64,000 bases of DNA from Flavobacteriales bacterium (GCA_016788295.1 JAEUSY010000041.1:124001-188000), one strand, 5' to 3'; shown: positions 1 through 7,791, counted from the stretch's first letter. Notes: a model not told the origin generated them from the sequence alone. Numbers and translations are program-made.

Positions 1-689
1 AATTCAACAAGGAGGAGAACAAACGTCTGGGGGCAGCGCTGGTCTTCATCCTCTTCTCCATCCTGTTCTGGGCCTTCTTCGAGCAGAGCGGTGGTTCGCT
101 GAGCCTGTTCGCGCTGAACAACCTGAAGCACACGCTGCTGGGCATTCCGATGGACCCCAACGTGGTGAACAACAGTTCCAACTCGCTCTTTGTCATCCTG
201 TTCGCTGCACCCATCGGTATCCTTTGGGTATGGCTGAGCAAACGCGGCATGGAACCCAACAGCGTAGTGAAGTTCGGTCTTGGCTTCCTGTTGCTGGCAC
301 TGGCCTTCTATGTATTCTACGCCACCGTCTTCTTTGCCGATGCCGATGGTGTGACCTCGTTGGACGTGTTTACGCTGGGCTACTTCGTGATCACCTTCGG
401 CGAACTATGCCTGAGCCCGATCGGCCTGTCGCTAATGACCAAGCTCTCACCACAAAGTGTGCAGGGCCTGATGATGGGCATGTGGTTCCTGGCCAGCGCC
501 TATGGGCAGTATGTGGCCGGTCTGCTGGGCGCAGGCATGAGCATTGCCGACGAGAACGCCACCAACATGGCCAAGCTCGAGAGCTACACAACGGGATACC
601 TGCAACTGGGCATGTACGCGCTGATCGCCGGCTTGGTGCTGGTCGCCATCTCCCCCTTCGTTCGTCGCCTCATGCGCGGCATTCACTAA
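1..689 (+). CDS. POT/PTR-family peptide transporter, C-terminal part (5' truncated by window edge)
   Basis: Open frame from base 3 without a start, so the N-terminal half lies outside the window. The translation begins with a membrane helix containing FWAFFEQSGGSL, a close match to the FWAFFEQ signature of proton-coupled oligopeptide transporters (POT/PTR2, major facilitator superfamily). Further hydrophobic helices follow, then a loop ending in GELCLSPIGLSLMTKLSP, also typical of POT proteins. Expected role: proton-driven import of di- and tripeptides across the inner membrane. The next gene starts 52 bases downstream on the same strand and need not be related. Family assignment is firm; substrate is inferred. 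Confidence 0.93.
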   Translation, partial: FNKEENKRLGAALVFILFSILFWAFFEQSGGSLSLFALNNLKHTLLGIPMDPNVVNNSSNSLFVILFAAPIGILWVWLSKRGMEPNSVVKFGLGFLLLALAFYVFYATVFFADADGVTSLDVFTLGYFVITFGELCLSPIGLSLMTKLSPQSVQGLMMGMWFLASAYGQYVAGLLGAGMSIADENATNMAKLESYTTGYLQLGMYALIAGLVLVAISPFVRRLMRGIH

Positions 690-741
690 CCTGTCCGTTA
701 CGGCACGGTCTTCGCTGCGCCTGAACCTCATTCCATTTGCG

Positions 742-1338
742 ATGCGCACCCTCTTGTTCGCCCTTACCCTGGCCCCGCTGGGCCTTTTTGCCCAAAGCAC
801 GGCCAAGCCTGCGCAAGCGCCTACACCCGCGCCCGCCACGGCCACCAAGGGCATCAAGTGGATGACCATGGAAGAGGCACAGGCCATGGCCAAGAAAGCC
901 CCCAAGCCCTTGTTCGTGGATGTGTACACCAGCTGGTGTGGTCCATGCAAGATGCTGGACTCCAGGACCTTTAGCGACCCGCGCTTGGCCGAATACGTGA
1001 ACAAGCACTTCTATGCCGTGAAGTTCAATGCAGAGAGCGGCGACCCGGTGATGTTCAAGGGCCAGAAGCTGGAGAACCCGGACTACAACCCCGCCAACAC
1101 GGGCGGTCGCAATGGCACGCACCACCTTACCTACGCCATTGCCAATGTGAACGGTCGCATTGCCTACCCGACGGTGGTCTACCTGGACAGCGACCTGAAC
1201 GTGCTGGCCCCGGTGCAAGGCTACATGACCCCGGACCAGATCGAACCGATCCTGGTGTACTTCGGTGAGGGCCATTACAAGACGATGGACTACCAGGCCT
1301 TCATGACCACCTTCAAGCCCAAATGGGCCGCCCAGTAA
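742..1338 (+). CDS. Exported thioredoxin-like protein
   Basis: 198 residues. An N-terminal signal peptide (about residues 1-18, ending LFAQ) predicts export to the periplasm. An Ala/Pro-rich linker follows, then a thioredoxin fold with the catalytic pair C66-GP-C69 in WCGPCK and the cis-proline region AYPTVVYLD. An insertion of roughly 40 residues lies between the CxxC helix and the cis-Pro strand, longer than in classical thioredoxin. Members of this family reduce or sense disulfides in the envelope; the partner is unknown. A strong hairpin follows the stop codon, so the gene probably ends a transcript. Confidence 0.88.
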   Translation: MRTLLFALTLAPLGLFAQSTAKPAQAPTPAPATATKGIKWMTMEEAQAMAKKAPKPLFVDVYTSWCGPCKMLDSRTFSDPRLAEYVNKHFYAVKFNAESGDPVMFKGQKLENPDYNPANTGGRNGTHHLTYAIANVNGRIAYPTVVYLDSDLNVLAPVQGYMTPDQIEPILVYFGEGHYKTMDYQAFMTTFKPKWAAQ

Positions 1339-1358
1339 GGGCTTCCGAGCATTCAGTG

Positions 1359-1384
1359 AAAGGCCCGCACACGCGGGCCTTTTC
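1359..1384 (+). terminator. Rho-independent terminator after the thioredoxin-like gene
   Basis: Stem AAAGGCCCGC / GCGGGCCTTT with an ACAC loop, continuing into TTTT; it lies 20 bases after the stop codon. Confidence 0.85.
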
Positions 1385-1422
1385 TCATTGATGAACATCA
1401 CGGCGCCCGCATTGTTCTTTGC

Positions 1423-1430
1423 TAACTTCG
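1423..1430 (+). promoter_or_regulatory. Predicted -7 element of the citrate synthase promoter
   Basis: TAACTTCG matches the Bacteroidota -7 pattern TAnnTTTG with one substitution that recurs elsewhere in this window (TAnnTTCG). It lies about 40 bases before the gltA start codon. Confidence 0.45.
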
Positions 1431-1470
1431 CCCCCGATCAAACGAAAAACACCTCAATACGGCAGCTGAG

Positions 1471-2760
1471 ATGAGTGAGAAAGCCCAGGTCATCCTCGAT
1501 GGCAAAACGTACGAGTTCCCCATCATCGTGGGCAGTGAAGGCGAAAAGGCCATTGACATCAGCAAGCTGCGTGATGTGAGCGGGTACATCACCATCGACC
1601 CCGGATACAAGAACACCGGCGCCACCCAGAGCGCTATCACCTTCCTCGATGGTGAGGAGGGCATTCTGCAGTACCGCGGCTACCCTATTGAGCAATTGGC
1701 CGAGAAAGCCTCCTTCATGGAAGTGGCCTACCTGCTCCTGTTCGGCGACCTGCCCAACAAGAAGCAGCTGGACGAGTTCGAGGGGAACATCCGCTACCAC
1801 TCGTTGGTGCACGAGGACATGAAGCACTTCTTCGAGTTCTTCCCGAGCAATGCCCACCCCATGGGCATCCTCTCGGCGATGGTGAACTCGCTGAGCACCT
1901 TCTATCCCAAGAGCCAGGACCCCCACCGTCCGCAGAAGGACGTGGAGCGCACGATCTTCCGCCTGATCGCCAAGATGCCTACGCTGGCCGCGATCAGCTA
2001 TAAGAACAACCTGGGCCACCCCTACATGTACCCCAACAACAAGTTGGGCTACGTGGAGAACTTCCTGCACATGATGTTCGCCCTGCCCACCGAGGAATAC
2101 GAGGTGGACCCAGTGGTAGCCAGCGCCCTGAACACCCTGCTGATCCTGCACGCCGACCACGAGCAGAACTGCAGCACCAGCACGGTGCGTCTGGTGGGCA
2201 GCAGCCAGAGCAACCTTTACAGCGCCGTGAGCGCCGGCATCGCAGCCCTGTGGGGCCCCCTGCACGGAGGCGCCAACCAGGAAGTGATCGAAATGTTGGA
2301 GACCATCCGCAACGACGGTGGCGACATCCAGAAATGGGTGAACAAGGCCAAGGACAAGAACGACCCCTTCCGCCTCTTCGGTTTCGGGCACCGCGTGTAC
2401 AAGAATTTCGACCCACGCGCCAAGATCATCAAGAAGAGCTGCGACGATGTGCTGGGCAAGTTGGGCGTAAAGGATCCCGTGTTGGACATCGCGAAGCAAC
2501 TGGAGGAGATCGCCTTGAAGGACGACTACTTCATCGAGCGCAAGCTGTACCCCAACGTGGACTTCTACAGTGGCATCATCTACCGCGCCATTGGCATCCC
2601 TACCCGTATGTTCACGGTGATGTTCGCCCTTGGCCGCCTGCCGGGCTGGATCGCGCAGTGGAAGGAAATGGTGGAGAACAAGGAACCCATCGGTCGCCCG
2701 CGCCAGATCTACACTGGTGCCACCAAGCGCGATTACGTGAATTTGAAGGACCGCGGCTAA
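1471..2760 (+). CDS. gltA: Citrate synthase
   Basis: 429 residues, the size of the hexameric bacterial type. It condenses oxaloacetate and acetyl-CoA to citrate in the cytosol (TCA cycle entry). Catalytic residues are recognisable: H230 in ILHADHEQN, H265 in WGPLHGGANQ and D364 in NVDFYSG. The CoA/citrate segment FGFGHRVYKNFDPRA is intact. The ATG at 1471 gives the typical N-terminus, in which a short beta domain precedes the helical core. It is a monocistronic unit: a strong terminator lies upstream (1359-1384) and another directly downstream (2782-2811). Nothing unusual was seen. Confidence 0.98.
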   Translation: MSEKAQVILDGKTYEFPIIVGSEGEKAIDISKLRDVSGYITIDPGYKNTGATQSAITFLDGEEGILQYRGYPIEQLAEKASFMEVAYLLLFGDLPNKKQLDEFEGNIRYHSLVHEDMKHFFEFFPSNAHPMGILSAMVNSLSTFYPKSQDPHRPQKDVERTIFRLIAKMPTLAAISYKNNLGHPYMYPNNKLGYVENFLHMMFALPTEEYEVDPVVASALNTLLILHADHEQNCSTSTVRLVGSSQSNLYSAVSAGIAALWGPLHGGANQEVIEMLETIRNDGGDIQKWVNKAKDKNDPFRLFGFGHRVYKNFDPRAKIIKKSCDDVLGKLGVKDPVLDIAKQLEEIALKDDYFIERKLYPNVDFYSGIIYRAIGIPTRMFTVMFALGRLPGWIAQWKEMVENKEPIGRPRQIYTGATKRDYVNLKDRG

Positions 2761-2781
2761 GGCCGATCTCAGATCAATGGA

Positions 2782-2811
2782 ACAAAGGAGGTGCATGCGC
2801 ACCTCCTTTGT
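2782..2811 (+). terminator. Rho-independent terminator after gltA
   Basis: Long perfect stem ACAAAGGAGGTGC / GCACCTCCTTTGT around a 4-base loop, 21 bases after the gltA stop. The sequence is symmetric enough to work on both strands. Confidence 0.85.
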
Positions 2812-2889
2812 TCGTCTAACTGACCATGGTCATGTTCGCACCCTCGTTGATGCCGGAAATTCGTTGCGAACCACAACGCACATCCTACC

Positions 2890-3291
2890 ATGACCATTGC
2901 CACCAAGGACCGCACCACCAAGCACCTCTCGGACCTCCATTTCGAACACAACGTGTGGCTCAATACCCTGCAATTCTGCAAGGAGGAGATCACCATCTTC
3001 GAACGTCGCATGGAAGAACTGGTGGCCCGCAATACGGACAAAACACTGCTGGCCGAGCTTGAGCACTTCCAGAACCAGTACATCCGCGAACGCGAAGTGA
3101 TCGATGAACTGCGCCACGGCATCAAGGAACACGAGAACTTCCTGGAAAAGGAAATGAAGGAACATCCCGTGGCCATTGAGCACCGCGCCTTCGGCGACCA
3201 TACCGAACTGCGCGACCGCATGGTGACCTTCGAGAAACTGTACCGCGAACTGAAGGACGAGTTTCACCGCTGGTTGTCGAAGGTGATGTGA
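2890..3291 (+). CDS. Small cytosolic coiled-coil protein, function unknown
   Basis: 133 residues with no signal peptide or membrane segment. The composition is rich in Glu, Lys, Arg, His and Leu. Heptad-like runs between about residues 20 and 125 (for example EEITIFERRMEELV and VIDELRHGIKEHENFLEKE) predict an all-helical, probably coiled-coil or three-helix-bundle protein. I do not recognise the family. It stands alone between two strong terminators, which supports its being a real independently transcribed gene. Confidence 0.8.
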   Translation: MTIATKDRTTKHLSDLHFEHNVWLNTLQFCKEEITIFERRMEELVARNTDKTLLAELEHFQNQYIREREVIDELRHGIKEHENFLEKEMKEHPVAIEHRAFGDHTELRDRMVTFEKLYRELKDEFHRWLSKVM

Positions 3292-3315
3292 ACCGTGCTT
3301 GGCACTACCAATTGG

Positions 3316-3343
3316 AACAGGGGCTTCGTTGAAGCCCCTGTTC
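3316..3343 (+). terminator. Rho-independent terminator after the coiled-coil gene
   Basis: Perfect stem AACAGGGGCTTC / GAAGCCCCTGTT with a GTT-centred loop, 24 bases after the stop codon. Confidence 0.82.
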
Positions 3344-3350
3344 GCATTCA

Positions 3351-3415
3351 TGACCTGTGTCATCCGAAATGACGACAAAGGTCATGGACACCGGTCCGCG
3401 TTGGGAATAGGTTCG
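3351..3415 (+). promoter_or_regulatory. Predicted promoter with two Crp/Fnr-type dyads
   Basis: Box A at 3351-3362 is TGAC-CTGT-GTCA, the xTGA-N6-TCAx arrangement bound by Crp/Fnr-family dimers. Box B at 3370-3384 has arms TGAC and GTCA with a longer spacer. A -7-like TAGGTTCG lies at 3408-3415. If transcription starts near 3419, the boxes centre at about -62 and -42, the classical class I and class II activator distances. No -33 TTTG is evident, which fits activator dependence. No convincing long gene follows for 430 bases. Confidence 0.4.
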
Positions 3416-3763
3416 CAGCATCCGCCGAGGCAGGGCGTTGCCCTGAGCAGTGAACTGTCCTGAGCAGAGCGGCCCAATTGAACAATACACCCCACGACAT
3501 CAGCAACAGGAACAGTTACCCCTGTCATCGCGAACACGAAGCGCATGAAACCGGCACAATACCTGGTGTTCATAGAAACGGATCTGGACAGTTACGATCA
3601 TGTTCAAACCATCATTCGTTCCAGGGCCGGAAGGGGACTGATCGATCGCGTCTCAGTGGCGCTCGACCATTGTGCCGCTGCAAGGCAAATAGTGCCAACG
3701 CTGGCAACTACTGCTCCAAGTGGATCGTTCAACCCAGCGGTGCGAAAAACCGATATGACCTAC
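3416..3763 (+). other. Gene-poor interval; possible small RNA or short ORF
   Basis: Between the terminator at 3343 and the cupin gene at 3849 there is no ORF of recognisable family. A 73-codon ORF (3545-3766, beginning MKPAQYLVFIETDLDS) is the best coding candidate, but I cannot support it by homology. The first part holds short dyads (GGGC-GTT-GCCC near 3436-3446) and a degenerate direct repeat of CTGAGCAG (about 3442-3470). Since a promoter with Crp/Fnr-type boxes seems to point into it, a regulatory RNA or small protein is possible. Confidence 0.3.
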
Positions 3764-3806
3764 TGACAAATGTCAGTCTTTCATTCTCAAATGGCGCATA
3801 CGTTCG
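3764..3806 (+). promoter_or_regulatory. Crp/Fnr-type box plus -7 element upstream of the cupin gene
   Basis: The dyad CTGACA-AA-TGTCAG (3763-3776) contains TGAC-N4-GTCA, the same spacing as the boxes at 3351 and 22151. A -7-like TACGTTCG lies at 3799-3806. With a start near 3810, the box centres at about -41, the class II position for a Crp/Fnr activator. No -33 element is visible. Confidence 0.45.
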
Positions 3807-3848
3807 CGGCTTGACCACTTTCCCCTTCTTGGCGAAAGCCGTTCGCAC

Positions 3849-4367
3849 ATGAGCAGGACCCCGGGACCGATAACGACCATCGAAGAACTGGTCAACGAGC
3901 TCTGCAAAGGGCCCGGCAGAAAGGGGTATTTGGAGATCCTGGACCGCATTGCCATTCCCGTGGAGGACTTCACCCCTTATTGCCGCTGGCACGACAAACA
4001 CTACACACGCAATTGTATCACACGCACATCGGACTTTGAACTGTTGGTGATCTGCTATGAACCAGGCCAACGCACGAGCATTCACGACTACTCCACCGAA
4101 GAGGCTTGGGTGCATCCCTTGGCGGGTGCAGTTGTTGAAGAGCGCTTCGAGTTCATGCCTGGTCAACCGTTGAAGCAGGTCTCTTCAGCTAAAATGGACC
4201 CAGGGTCATTCTCTTACCTGCATAATGGTCGGGGGATACACCGGTACATCAATTCGGGCCAGTCGCGGGCCATCACCTTGAACCTCTACGCGAAGCCGCT
4301 GATCAAATGGAAAGTGTACGACGAAGGCTCCGGTGAAACACAGGAACGGTTCCCACCCGCGAACTGA
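3849..4367 (+). CDS. Cysteine-dioxygenase-like cupin with an altered metal site
   Basis: 172 residues. It matches the cysteine dioxygenase (CDO) cupin family: substrate Arg in YTRN (R54), first metal motif SIHDY (H79), third ligand GIHRY (H131) and late strand ITLNLYAKP. CDO oxidises cysteine to cysteine sulfinate at a 3-His Fe(II) centre. Here the usual H-D-H pair reads H79-D-Y81, so one His ligand is a Tyr, and the cross-linking Cys position is Ala. It may be a different thiol dioxygenase, a two-His site, or a sensor without catalysis. It precedes the PAS kinase by 36 bases and carries a Crp/Fnr-type box upstream. Fold firm, activity uncertain. Confidence 0.8.
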   Translation: MSRTPGPITTIEELVNELCKGPGRKGYLEILDRIAIPVEDFTPYCRWHDKHYTRNCITRTSDFELLVICYEPGQRTSIHDYSTEEAWVHPLAGAVVEERFEFMPGQPLKQVSSAKMDPGSFSYLHNGRGIHRYINSGQSRAITLNLYAKPLIKWKVYDEGSGETQERFPPAN

Positions 4368-4391
4368 CAAGGGCCTTTCCCCTTCTCAACT

Positions 4392-4399
4392 TATTTTCG
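4392..4399 (+). promoter_or_regulatory. Predicted -7 element directly before the PAS kinase
   Basis: TATTTTCG fits TAnnTTCG and ends four bases before the GTG start at 4404, which would give a nearly leaderless transcript. Confidence 0.35.
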
Positions 4400-4403
4400 G
4401 ACC

Positions 4404-5621
4404 GTGACAGGCTCCATTTTTAATGCAGGACAGGTCGCGGAGATCGCGGCCATGCTCTTCAGTTCTGCTGCTGAAGGGCTGGTAGTAGTGGACGGTAATG
4501 GCGTGATCTGCCTGTTGAATCCGAGAATGACGGAACTGTTCGGATACAGTGGCAACGACCTGCTTGGCAAGCCGATCGAAGCATTGGTCCCCAGTGCCAA
4601 GCGCGGCCATCATACACACCTGCGCGAAGGCTACATCCGAACACCCCACAAGCGGCCGATGGGCATGGGGTTGGACCTGATGGGCGAGCGAAAGGATGGA
4701 AGCACCTTTCCGGTTGAAGTGAGCCTTAACCATTTCGTGATCGGCAAAGATCGCTACGTGATGGGGCTGGTGACCGACGTGACCCAACGGCGGGAGGCTG
4801 AACTTCAATTACAGCGCACGAATGACGAGTTGGAGGACCGCGTTGAACAACGCACAGCGGAACTGAAGGAAGCCGAAAAGAGCGTTCGCGAAGCCTTGGA
4901 AGCGGAGAAGGAGTTGAACGCCCTGAAATCGAGGTTCGTGAGCATGGCTTCGCATGAGTTCCGGACGCCTTTAAGTACCATCATGAGCTCGGTGGACCTC
5001 ATTGCGCGTTACAGTGAAGGACCACAGCACGAGAAGATCGAACGTCACGTGGCCAAGATCCGAAGCAAAGTGCGAGAGCTTACGGCCATGCTGAACGACT
5101 TCCTTTCGCTGGACAAGCTGGAACAAGGCATGGTGCGTTGCAATCCCTGCGAAGTGGACGTGGTACACCTGTGCATTGAACTGGTGGAAGAATTGCGCAG
5201 CCTGACCAAACCCGGACAGGAGGTGGATTACGACCACTTTGGCGATGAACGTACCCTGTTCCAGGACCAACAGATGTTGAACCACGTACTGAGCAATCTG
5301 ATCCAGAACGCCATCAAGTACACGCCCGAGGGAAAGCGTATACACCTGTCAACAACCCTGACCAACGGTATGCTGGAGATCCGTATCGTGGATGAGGGCA
5401 TCGGCATACCGTTGGAGGACCAGCAACATTTGTTCGAGCGCTTCTTCCGCGCCAGCAATGCCTTTACCGTTCAGGGCACCGGACTGGGTCTGAACATCGT
5501 GCGTAAGTACCTGGACCTCATGGGCGGTACGATCGGATTCACCAGCGAACCCGGAAAAGGCAGCACCTTTACGGCCACCTTGCCCCAACACCACCACCAT
5601 GAAGACCATCCTGCTCATTGA
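4404..5621 (+). CDS. Soluble PAS-domain sensor histidine kinase (FixL-like architecture)
   Basis: 405 residues with a GTG start; no membrane helix, so cytosolic. Order: PAS domain (about 12-130), coiled-coil linker (131-175), HisKA with H184 in SMASHEFRTPL, then HATPase with N box (NLIQNAIKYTP), G1 (DEGIGIP) and G2 (GTGLGLNIV). The PAS segment RGHHTHLREGY followed by GERKDGSTFPVEVSL parallels the FixL haem PAS, and H70 aligns with the FixL proximal haem His. However, the FixL Arg that contacts oxygen aligns with Leu here, and many PAS domains share this pattern without haem. Its stop overlaps the next gene by 23 bases, so it is translationally coupled to the REC-Crp regulator, its likely partner. 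Confidence 0.9.
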   Translation: MTGSIFNAGQVAEIAAMLFSSAAEGLVVVDGNGVICLLNPRMTELFGYSGNDLLGKPIEALVPSAKRGHHTHLREGYIRTPHKRPMGMGLDLMGERKDGSTFPVEVSLNHFVIGKDRYVMGLVTDVTQRREAELQLQRTNDELEDRVEQRTAELKEAEKSVREALEAEKELNALKSRFVSMASHEFRTPLSTIMSSVDLIARYSEGPQHEKIERHVAKIRSKVRELTAMLNDFLSLDKLEQGMVRCNPCEVDVVHLCIELVEELRSLTKPGQEVDYDHFGDERTLFQDQQMLNHVLSNLIQNAIKYTPEGKRIHLSTTLTNGMLEIRIVDEGIGIPLEDQQHLFERFFRASNAFTVQGTGLGLNIVRKYLDLMGGTIGFTSEPGKGSTFTATLPQHHHHEDHPAH

Positions 5622-6660
5622 GGATGACAAGGACATGCGGGAGAACACCGCAGAGATCCTTGAACTGGCCAACTACAAGGTCTTCAAGGCCGAGAACGGC
5701 AAGAAAGGCGTGGAATTGGCGCGAAAGAACATGCCTGACCTTGTGCTCTGCGACATCATGATGCCCGAGCTGGACGGCTACGGTGTACTGCACATGCTCG
5801 GAAAGGACCCGGCCACAGCTGAACTCCCGTTCATCTTTCTATCGGCTAAAGCCGAACGCCGTGATGTCCGGAAAGGCATGGAACTTGGGGCGGATGACTA
5901 CCTGACCAAACCGTTCGAGGAGAGCGAACTGCTGAACGCGATCGAAGGCCGTTTGAAACGCAGCGACCTGTTCCGTAAGGGCTTCGACCCGAATGCTGAG
6001 GGCCTGAACGGGCTGCTGGAAAATGCGAGAGGCGTAGGGGCTCTAAAGGAGATGACCATCAACCGCAAGACGCGGTCCATCCCAAAAAAGGAGATGATCT
6101 TCCATGAAGGAGATGAACTTCGGTCGGTATTCTTCGTGCAGCAGGGCAAGGTGCGCACGTTCAAGATGAACAACGACGGTAAGGAACTGGTCACCGGCCT
6201 TTACAGCCAAGGTGACTTCCTGGGCTACATGAGCGTGCTTGAAGGGGGACGCGTGGCCGAAAGCGCGGAAGCCTTGGAAGCGACCGAAGTGGCGTTGATC
6301 CCCCGTGAGGAATTGCTGGCCCTATTGTACCGTGACCGAGATGTGAGCATCCGGTTCATCAAGATGCTGAGCAAAGAGGTGCGAGAGAATGAAGAGCGAC
6401 TGCTACAGCTCGCATATGCCCCGGTCCGTCAACGCGTGGCCCAGGCCTTGGTGCGCCTACACAAGCGCTATGGCGGTGAAACCGACCGCGACCTTGGCGT
6501 TCGCATCAGTCGTGAGGACCTGGCCACCTTGGTGGGCACCGCAACGGAATCACTAATCCGTACCCTTACCGACCTGAAAGAGGACAAGTTGATCGAGGTC
6601 CAAGGCAGGGATATCCGCATCAGTGATATGAATGGACTTGAGCGTCTGGCAAATGCTTGA
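5599..6660 (+). CDS. Response regulator fused to a Crp/Fnr DNA-binding module
   Basis: 353 residues. Residues 1-125 form a receiver: acidic E8/D9/D10, phospho-acceptor D52 in LCDIMMPELDG, S82 and K104 in LTKPF. Residues about 150-265 form a cyclic-nucleotide-binding-type beta roll, and about 285-345 a Crp-type winged helix (ISREDLATLVGTATESLIRTL). The recognition helix keeps the Glu and Arg that Fnr uses (E-x3-R) but not the first Crp Arg. There is no N-terminal Cys cluster, so no Fnr-type 4Fe-4S site. It would let the upstream PAS kinase control a Crp/Fnr regulon by phosphorylation, merging the FixJ and FixK roles in one protein. ATG chosen because it starts the first receiver strand. Confidence 0.92.
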   Translation: MKTILLIEDDKDMRENTAEILELANYKVFKAENGKKGVELARKNMPDLVLCDIMMPELDGYGVLHMLGKDPATAELPFIFLSAKAERRDVRKGMELGADDYLTKPFEESELLNAIEGRLKRSDLFRKGFDPNAEGLNGLLENARGVGALKEMTINRKTRSIPKKEMIFHEGDELRSVFFVQQGKVRTFKMNNDGKELVTGLYSQGDFLGYMSVLEGGRVAESAEALEATEVALIPREELLALLYRDRDVSIRFIKMLSKEVRENEERLLQLAYAPVRQRVAQALVRLHKRYGGETDRDLGVRISREDLATLVGTATESLIRTLTDLKEDKLIEVQGRDIRISDMNGLERLANA

Positions 6661-6700
6661 TGTTCATTGCAGGTGCATCTCACATGGCCCGTTAACTTCG
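6657..6700 (+). promoter_or_regulatory. Predicted promoter with a Fnr-like half-site
   Basis: A -7-like TAACTTCG is at 6693-6700. A half-site TTGAT (6657-6661) with a poor second arm (AT then TGC) centres near -41 relative to the predicted start. Weak on its own; noted because of the regulator encoded just upstream. Confidence 0.25.
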
Positions 6701-6720
6701 CATCCGACAGACACCCTCAC

Positions 6721-6936
6721 ATGAAAAAGCTCATCGGTCTCGCCCTTTGGCTCCTCGCCTTCCTGATCCCCTTCCGTTTTGCATTGCTGGATACCAGCGA
6801 ACTTCAAACCCCGGAGGGGGCAGAGAACGTGAAGGGCCTGATCAGCTTCGTGGCCATGCTGGCCCTGCTATTCATCGGCTACGCCTTGGTGGATGGCAGC
6901 AAGGCCGCTGCACACAGCGACGGGCACGGTCACTGA
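6721..6936 (+). CDS. Small two-helix membrane protein, function unknown
   Basis: 71 residues. Helix 1 spans about residues 4-22, a short polar loop contains TPEGAEN, helix 2 spans about 36-54, and a His-rich tail ends SDGHGH. The ATG at 6721 is chosen over an in-frame ATG 54 bases upstream because the latter would place the predicted promoter inside the coding region and adds an unconvincing N-terminus. It lies between the REC-Crp regulator and the UspA gene (30 bases), suggesting the same stress-response unit. The terminal His cluster could bind a metal, but this is speculative. Family not recognised. Confidence 0.75.
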   Translation: MKKLIGLALWLLAFLIPFRFALLDTSELQTPEGAENVKGLISFVAMLALLFIGYALVDGSKAAAHSDGHGH

Positions 6937-6966
6937 GCCGGTCAACGCTCCACATTCCACCCTCTT

Positions 6967-7791
6967 ATGGCCCATATCCTGCTTCCCACCGACTTCAGCG
7001 CCAACGCTATGAACGCAGCGAACTACGCTGTGCAACTCTTTGGCGTGGAGGGCAACACGTTCACGGTACTGAACAGCTACATGCTGCCCCACGGAGCGGC
7101 AAGCTCGATGTGGAGCATTGATGGACTGCTGGCCAAGGAAGCCCAGGAAGGAACGGATGATTTCGTAGCTCGGTTGAGATCCTCGCTTCCAAGCATGAAG
7201 ATCGATCTTCGGACCGCTGTGGAGCATGGTGACCTGCCCAATGTGGTGGCTCGTTTCAGCCATGATGCCGACAAACCACAGCTGGTGGTGATGGGCACTC
7301 AAGGCGCTTCCGGCCTGAAGGAAGTGCTGCTCGGAAGCAATACCGCCGACGTGATCAAAGGAGGTGGTTTTCCGGTGCTCACTGTTCCAGAGAATACGAA
7401 ATACGAAACCCCCAAGCGCATCGTGGTCGCCGATGATGGCGGTCCCATTGACAAGGGTTCGCTGCAGATACTGATCGACATTGCACGCTGGTCAAAGGCC
7501 GAGGTCCTCATCGTGCGTGTGATCAATGAGGACACGACCGTTGAGCCCGGCGCTCCGGATGCACGGTTCGATGAGCTCTTGGGTGCCATTCCCCGTTCGC
7601 ACCACTACGTAAGTGGCGAGAACGTAATGCAGGCGCTCAACGGCTTCGCCGACCAGAGCGACGCGAACATGGTGGTGGTACTTCACCGCAAGCGCAGCAT
7701 CTTCGAACAGCTGTTCCATACCAGCACTGCCACCAAACTGGCCATGCACACCCACATCCCCATGTTGGTGCTGCAACAACAGGCCGACTGA
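6967..7791 (+). CDS. Tandem universal stress protein (UspA family)
   Basis: 274 residues, two Usp domains in one chain (about 1-142 and 148-272). The first starts MAHILLPTDFS and carries an ATP-type loop VMGTQGASGLKEVLLGSNT followed by GFPVLTVP, the nucleotide-binding form. The second is more diverged (VVLHRKRSIFEQLFHTSTATKLA, then IPMLVLQQ). Usp proteins are often induced by oxygen limitation and growth arrest, and Fnr-type regulators commonly control them. The stop overlaps the start of the M50 gene by one base (TGATG), so the two are translationally coupled. Confidence 0.93.
   Translation: MAHILLPTDFSANAMNAANYAVQLFGVEGNTFTVLNSYMLPHGAASSMWSIDGLLAKEAQEGTDDFVARLRSSLPSMKIDLRTAVEHGDLPNVVARFSHDADKPQLVVMGTQGASGLKEVLLGSNTADVIKGGGFPVLTVPENTKYETPKRIVVADDGGPIDKGSLQILIDIARWSKAEVLIVRVINEDTTVEPGAPDARFDELLGAIPRSHHYVSGENVMQALNGFADQSDANMVVVLHRKRSIFEQLFHTSTATKLAMHTHIPMLVLQQQAD

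Noticed and set aside
1438-2802. 454-codon open frame on the minus strand opposite citrate synthase
   Set aside because: Antisense to a complete, well-conserved gene; composition (Val, His, Gln-rich) is that of a GC-rich shadow frame.
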